This document shows, piece by piece, positions 62,379 to 64,000 of a stretch of 64,000 nt of DNA. Position 1 is the stretch's first letter; each line of letters opens with the position of its first letter. A program made the translations under genes and the position numbers. Source of the DNA: a bacterium A37T11 (GTDB lineage: Bacteria; Bacteroidota; Bacteroidia; Sphingobacteriales; Sphingobacteriaceae); contig FOBR01000002.1 in the NCBI GenBank assembly GCA_900109895.1, positions 62,001 through 126,000 on the forward strand, read 5' to 3'. Below the pieces are notes generated by a model. That model was not told the origin of the DNA. It searched no databases and worked only from the letters and a program-made list of their open reading frames with translations.

Positions 62379-64000
62379 ATGCTTTCAAAAAATAGGATAG
62401 CTATCATAGGGGGCGGGCCCAGTGGTTTGTTTATGTACAAAAGGCTGATCGAAAGTGGCCATAATCATTTGGAGATCGCTATCTTCGAGGCCAGCAACCA
62501 ACTAGGGGCCGGTATGCCCTATAGTTATGCAGGAGCCAATGCTGAGCACATCACCAACGTATCAGACATCGAATTACCCGAATTAGTCACTTCCATTAAA
62601 CAATGGGTACAAACGGTCTCCAAAGAAACCCTCCATACCTTTAGCATTGATCCCGGACATTTTAATGAATACAAAGTATTGCCCAGGCTCCTTTTTGGAA
62701 AGTACCTTACCGCACAATTTGAATTATTAAAGCAAAAAGCAGATAAGCTGGGCTTTGTTACCACGGTACACCTATGCAGCCAGGTCTCCGATATTATTGA
62801 CCATCCTGAAACAAAAGAAGTGGTGGTTGAGGTTGGAGGCAATGAAACCTATTTCTTTGATAAAGTTGTTGTTTGTACCGGCCATAAATGGACTATGAAG
62901 CACGAAGGAAATATCTCCGGCTATTTTGATTCGCCCTATCCGCCGGCCAAACTGGCCCTAAAACTCAATCATCCCGTAGCTATCAGAGGGTCATCGCTCA
63001 CAGCAATTGATGCCATCCGCACCATCGCGCGGCACAATGGTGCGTTTGTCAAAGGAGGTGATGGCAAACTTACCTTTCAGCCAGATGCAGAAAGCCCCGA
63101 TTTTAAGGTGGTCATGCATTCCAGAAGCGGGTTGCTACCTGCCATCCGGTTTCACCAGGAAGACCCTTTCCTGGCCAATGAGCTGCTGCTAAGCAAAGAG
63201 GAATTAGAAGCCAACCGGGTGGCGAATGACGGGTTCCTCTCGCTTGATTACCTGTTTGAAAAAAACTTTAAACAGCAATTCATCCACCGGGACCCCGCAT
63301 TTTATGAGCTGGTTAAAGAGCTCAGTATTGAAGATTTTGTGGAGGCAGTCATGAATATGCGGGAGGAGCGAGACCCTTTTGAGCTCTTCCAGGCAGAATA
63401 TTTTCAGGCAGAGCGATCTATAAAACGAAGGGAATCCGTTTATTGGAAAGAAACCCTTTCAGCCCTAAGCTTTTCTTTAAATTATCCCGCCAAATATCTA
63501 TCTGCAGAGGATATGCTTCGTTTGCAGAAAGTTTTGATGCCACTCATATCCATTGTCATTGCCTTTGTGCCCCAAAGTTCCTGCGAAGAATTGCTGGCCC
63601 TGCATGCGGCAGGCAAACTGAACATCGTAGCCGTCGGCTCAGACAGCGTTGTAGAACCACAAAACCTCGGCGGCGTTACCTATCAGTATACCGATGAAAA
63701 AAATCATCCCTGCACCGTTTACTATAAAACTTTCATAGACTGTATTGGGCAACCGCATTTGCCCTATGAAGCATTTCCATTTAAAAGCCTGCTGCAACAA
63801 GGGCTCATCTGTCCGGCCCGCATTAGGTTTAGGTCGGCACAACAAGGTAAAGCAGCTTTAGAAGGCGGAAATAAGTTTGTAAATGTAGGGATTGACGGAA
63901 ACTATTACCTCAATGTACCCGGTATTACCATTAATGACTACTTCCAGGTGATCGATCTGCAGGGTAAACCAAACGAACGCATTTACATCATGGCCGTGCC
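62379..64000 (+). CDS. FAD/NAD(P)-binding protein, 3' end outside window
   Basis: An open frame of 540 codons from the ATG at 62379 runs off the right edge with no stop. It begins with a dinucleotide fold, RIAIIGGGPSGLFMYKRLIE, and continues with YAGANAEHITNVSDIE and a later VVVCTGHKW typical of the large FAD-dependent proteins with an N-terminal FAD/NAD(P) domain (PF13454 group). A second Rossmann-like block follows near residue 185 (VAIRGSSLTAIDAIRTIARH). The substrate is not known. It starts 66 bases after the Nudix-like regulator and may be under its control. Confidence 0.85.
   Translation, partial: MLSKNRIAIIGGGPSGLFMYKRLIESGHNHLEIAIFEASNQLGAGMPYSYAGANAEHITNVSDIELPELVTSIKQWVQTVSKETLHTFSIDPGHFNEYKVLPRLLFGKYLTAQFELLKQKADKLGFVTTVHLCSQVSDIIDHPETKEVVVEVGGNETYFFDKVVVCTGHKWTMKHEGNISGYFDSPYPPAKLALKLNHPVAIRGSSLTAIDAIRTIARHNGAFVKGGDGKLTFQPDAESPDFKVVMHSRSGLLPAIRFHQEDPFLANELLLSKEELEANRVANDGFLSLDYLFEKNFKQQFIHRDPAFYELVKELSIEDFVEAVMNMREERDPFELFQAEYFQAERSIKRRESVYWKETLSALSFSLNYPAKYLSAEDMLRLQKVLMPLISIVIAFVPQSSCEELLALHAAGKLNIVAVGSDSVVEPQNLGGVTYQYTDEKNHPCTVYYKTFIDCIGQPHLPYEAFPFKSLLQQGLICPARIRFRSAQQGKAALEGGNKFVNVGIDGNYYLNVPGITINDYFQVIDLQGKPNERIYIMAV

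Overview
The window is a chromosomal segment of a Bacteroidota bacterium, most likely of the Sphingobacteriaceae or a neighbouring family; I cannot fix the genus. The reasons are a SusC/SusD pair, a fused SecDF, a PorV/PorQ-like outer membrane protein, DUF5689 and DUF1080 proteins, LytS/LytTR signalling, and repeated promoters of the Bacteroidota form (TTTG, about 19-20 bases, TAnnTTTG). Shine-Dalgarno sequences are mostly absent. I see no insertion sequence, prophage, CRISPR array or rRNA. One tRNA is present, and both window edges cut a gene.

Layout. 1-5271: end of gap, then on the minus strand cutC with a glycosylasparaginase, and a purine group (purN, purH, a small HExxH membrane protein). 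5334-8012: a minus-strand LiaF-like membrane protein, LytS-type kinase and LytTR regulator. 8220-11629: a secreted GH144/glycoamylase-like protein and a tandem receiver protein. 11726-15273: tRNA-Leu, tig, clpP, clpX. 15757-22647: a PorV/Q-like protein, an outer membrane protein with a ComEA-like helix-hairpin-helix domain, ComEC and RecQ. 22697-24783: a UMF1-type transporter and a LutA-like protein.

24810-36931: a minus-strand series glpD, glpK, glpF, susC, susD, DUF5689 lipoprotein and glycerophosphodiesterase lipoprotein, with a divergent GlpR-type repressor. It reads as one locus for taking up and oxidising glycerol or glycerophosphodiesters. 36942-43106: a ROK repressor divergent from an oxidoreductase and a HEAT/double-DUF1080 protein, which fits the 3-keto-glycoside route. 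43179-46510: thrS-infC-rpmI-rplT, whose leader carries two hairpins that look like the anticodon arm of tRNA-Thr. 46517-50570: HMG-CoA lyase, NDH-2, ferredoxin, ferredoxin reductase and MarR. 50709-56678: secDF, folA, thyA and a membrane histidine kinase. 56998-60393: circularly permuted ATP-grasp, alpha-E and transglutaminase proteins, a conserved trio of unknown function. 60436-64000: transaldolase, a Nudix-like transcription regulator with a destroyed Nudix box, and the first 540 codons of a large flavoprotein.

The observations I rate highest are the duplicated tRNA-Thr-like hairpin in the thrS leader (the second one contains the start codon), the merger of a glp operon with a SusCD system, the helix-hairpin-helix outer membrane protein next to ComEC, and the ATP-grasp/alpha-E/transglutaminase trio.
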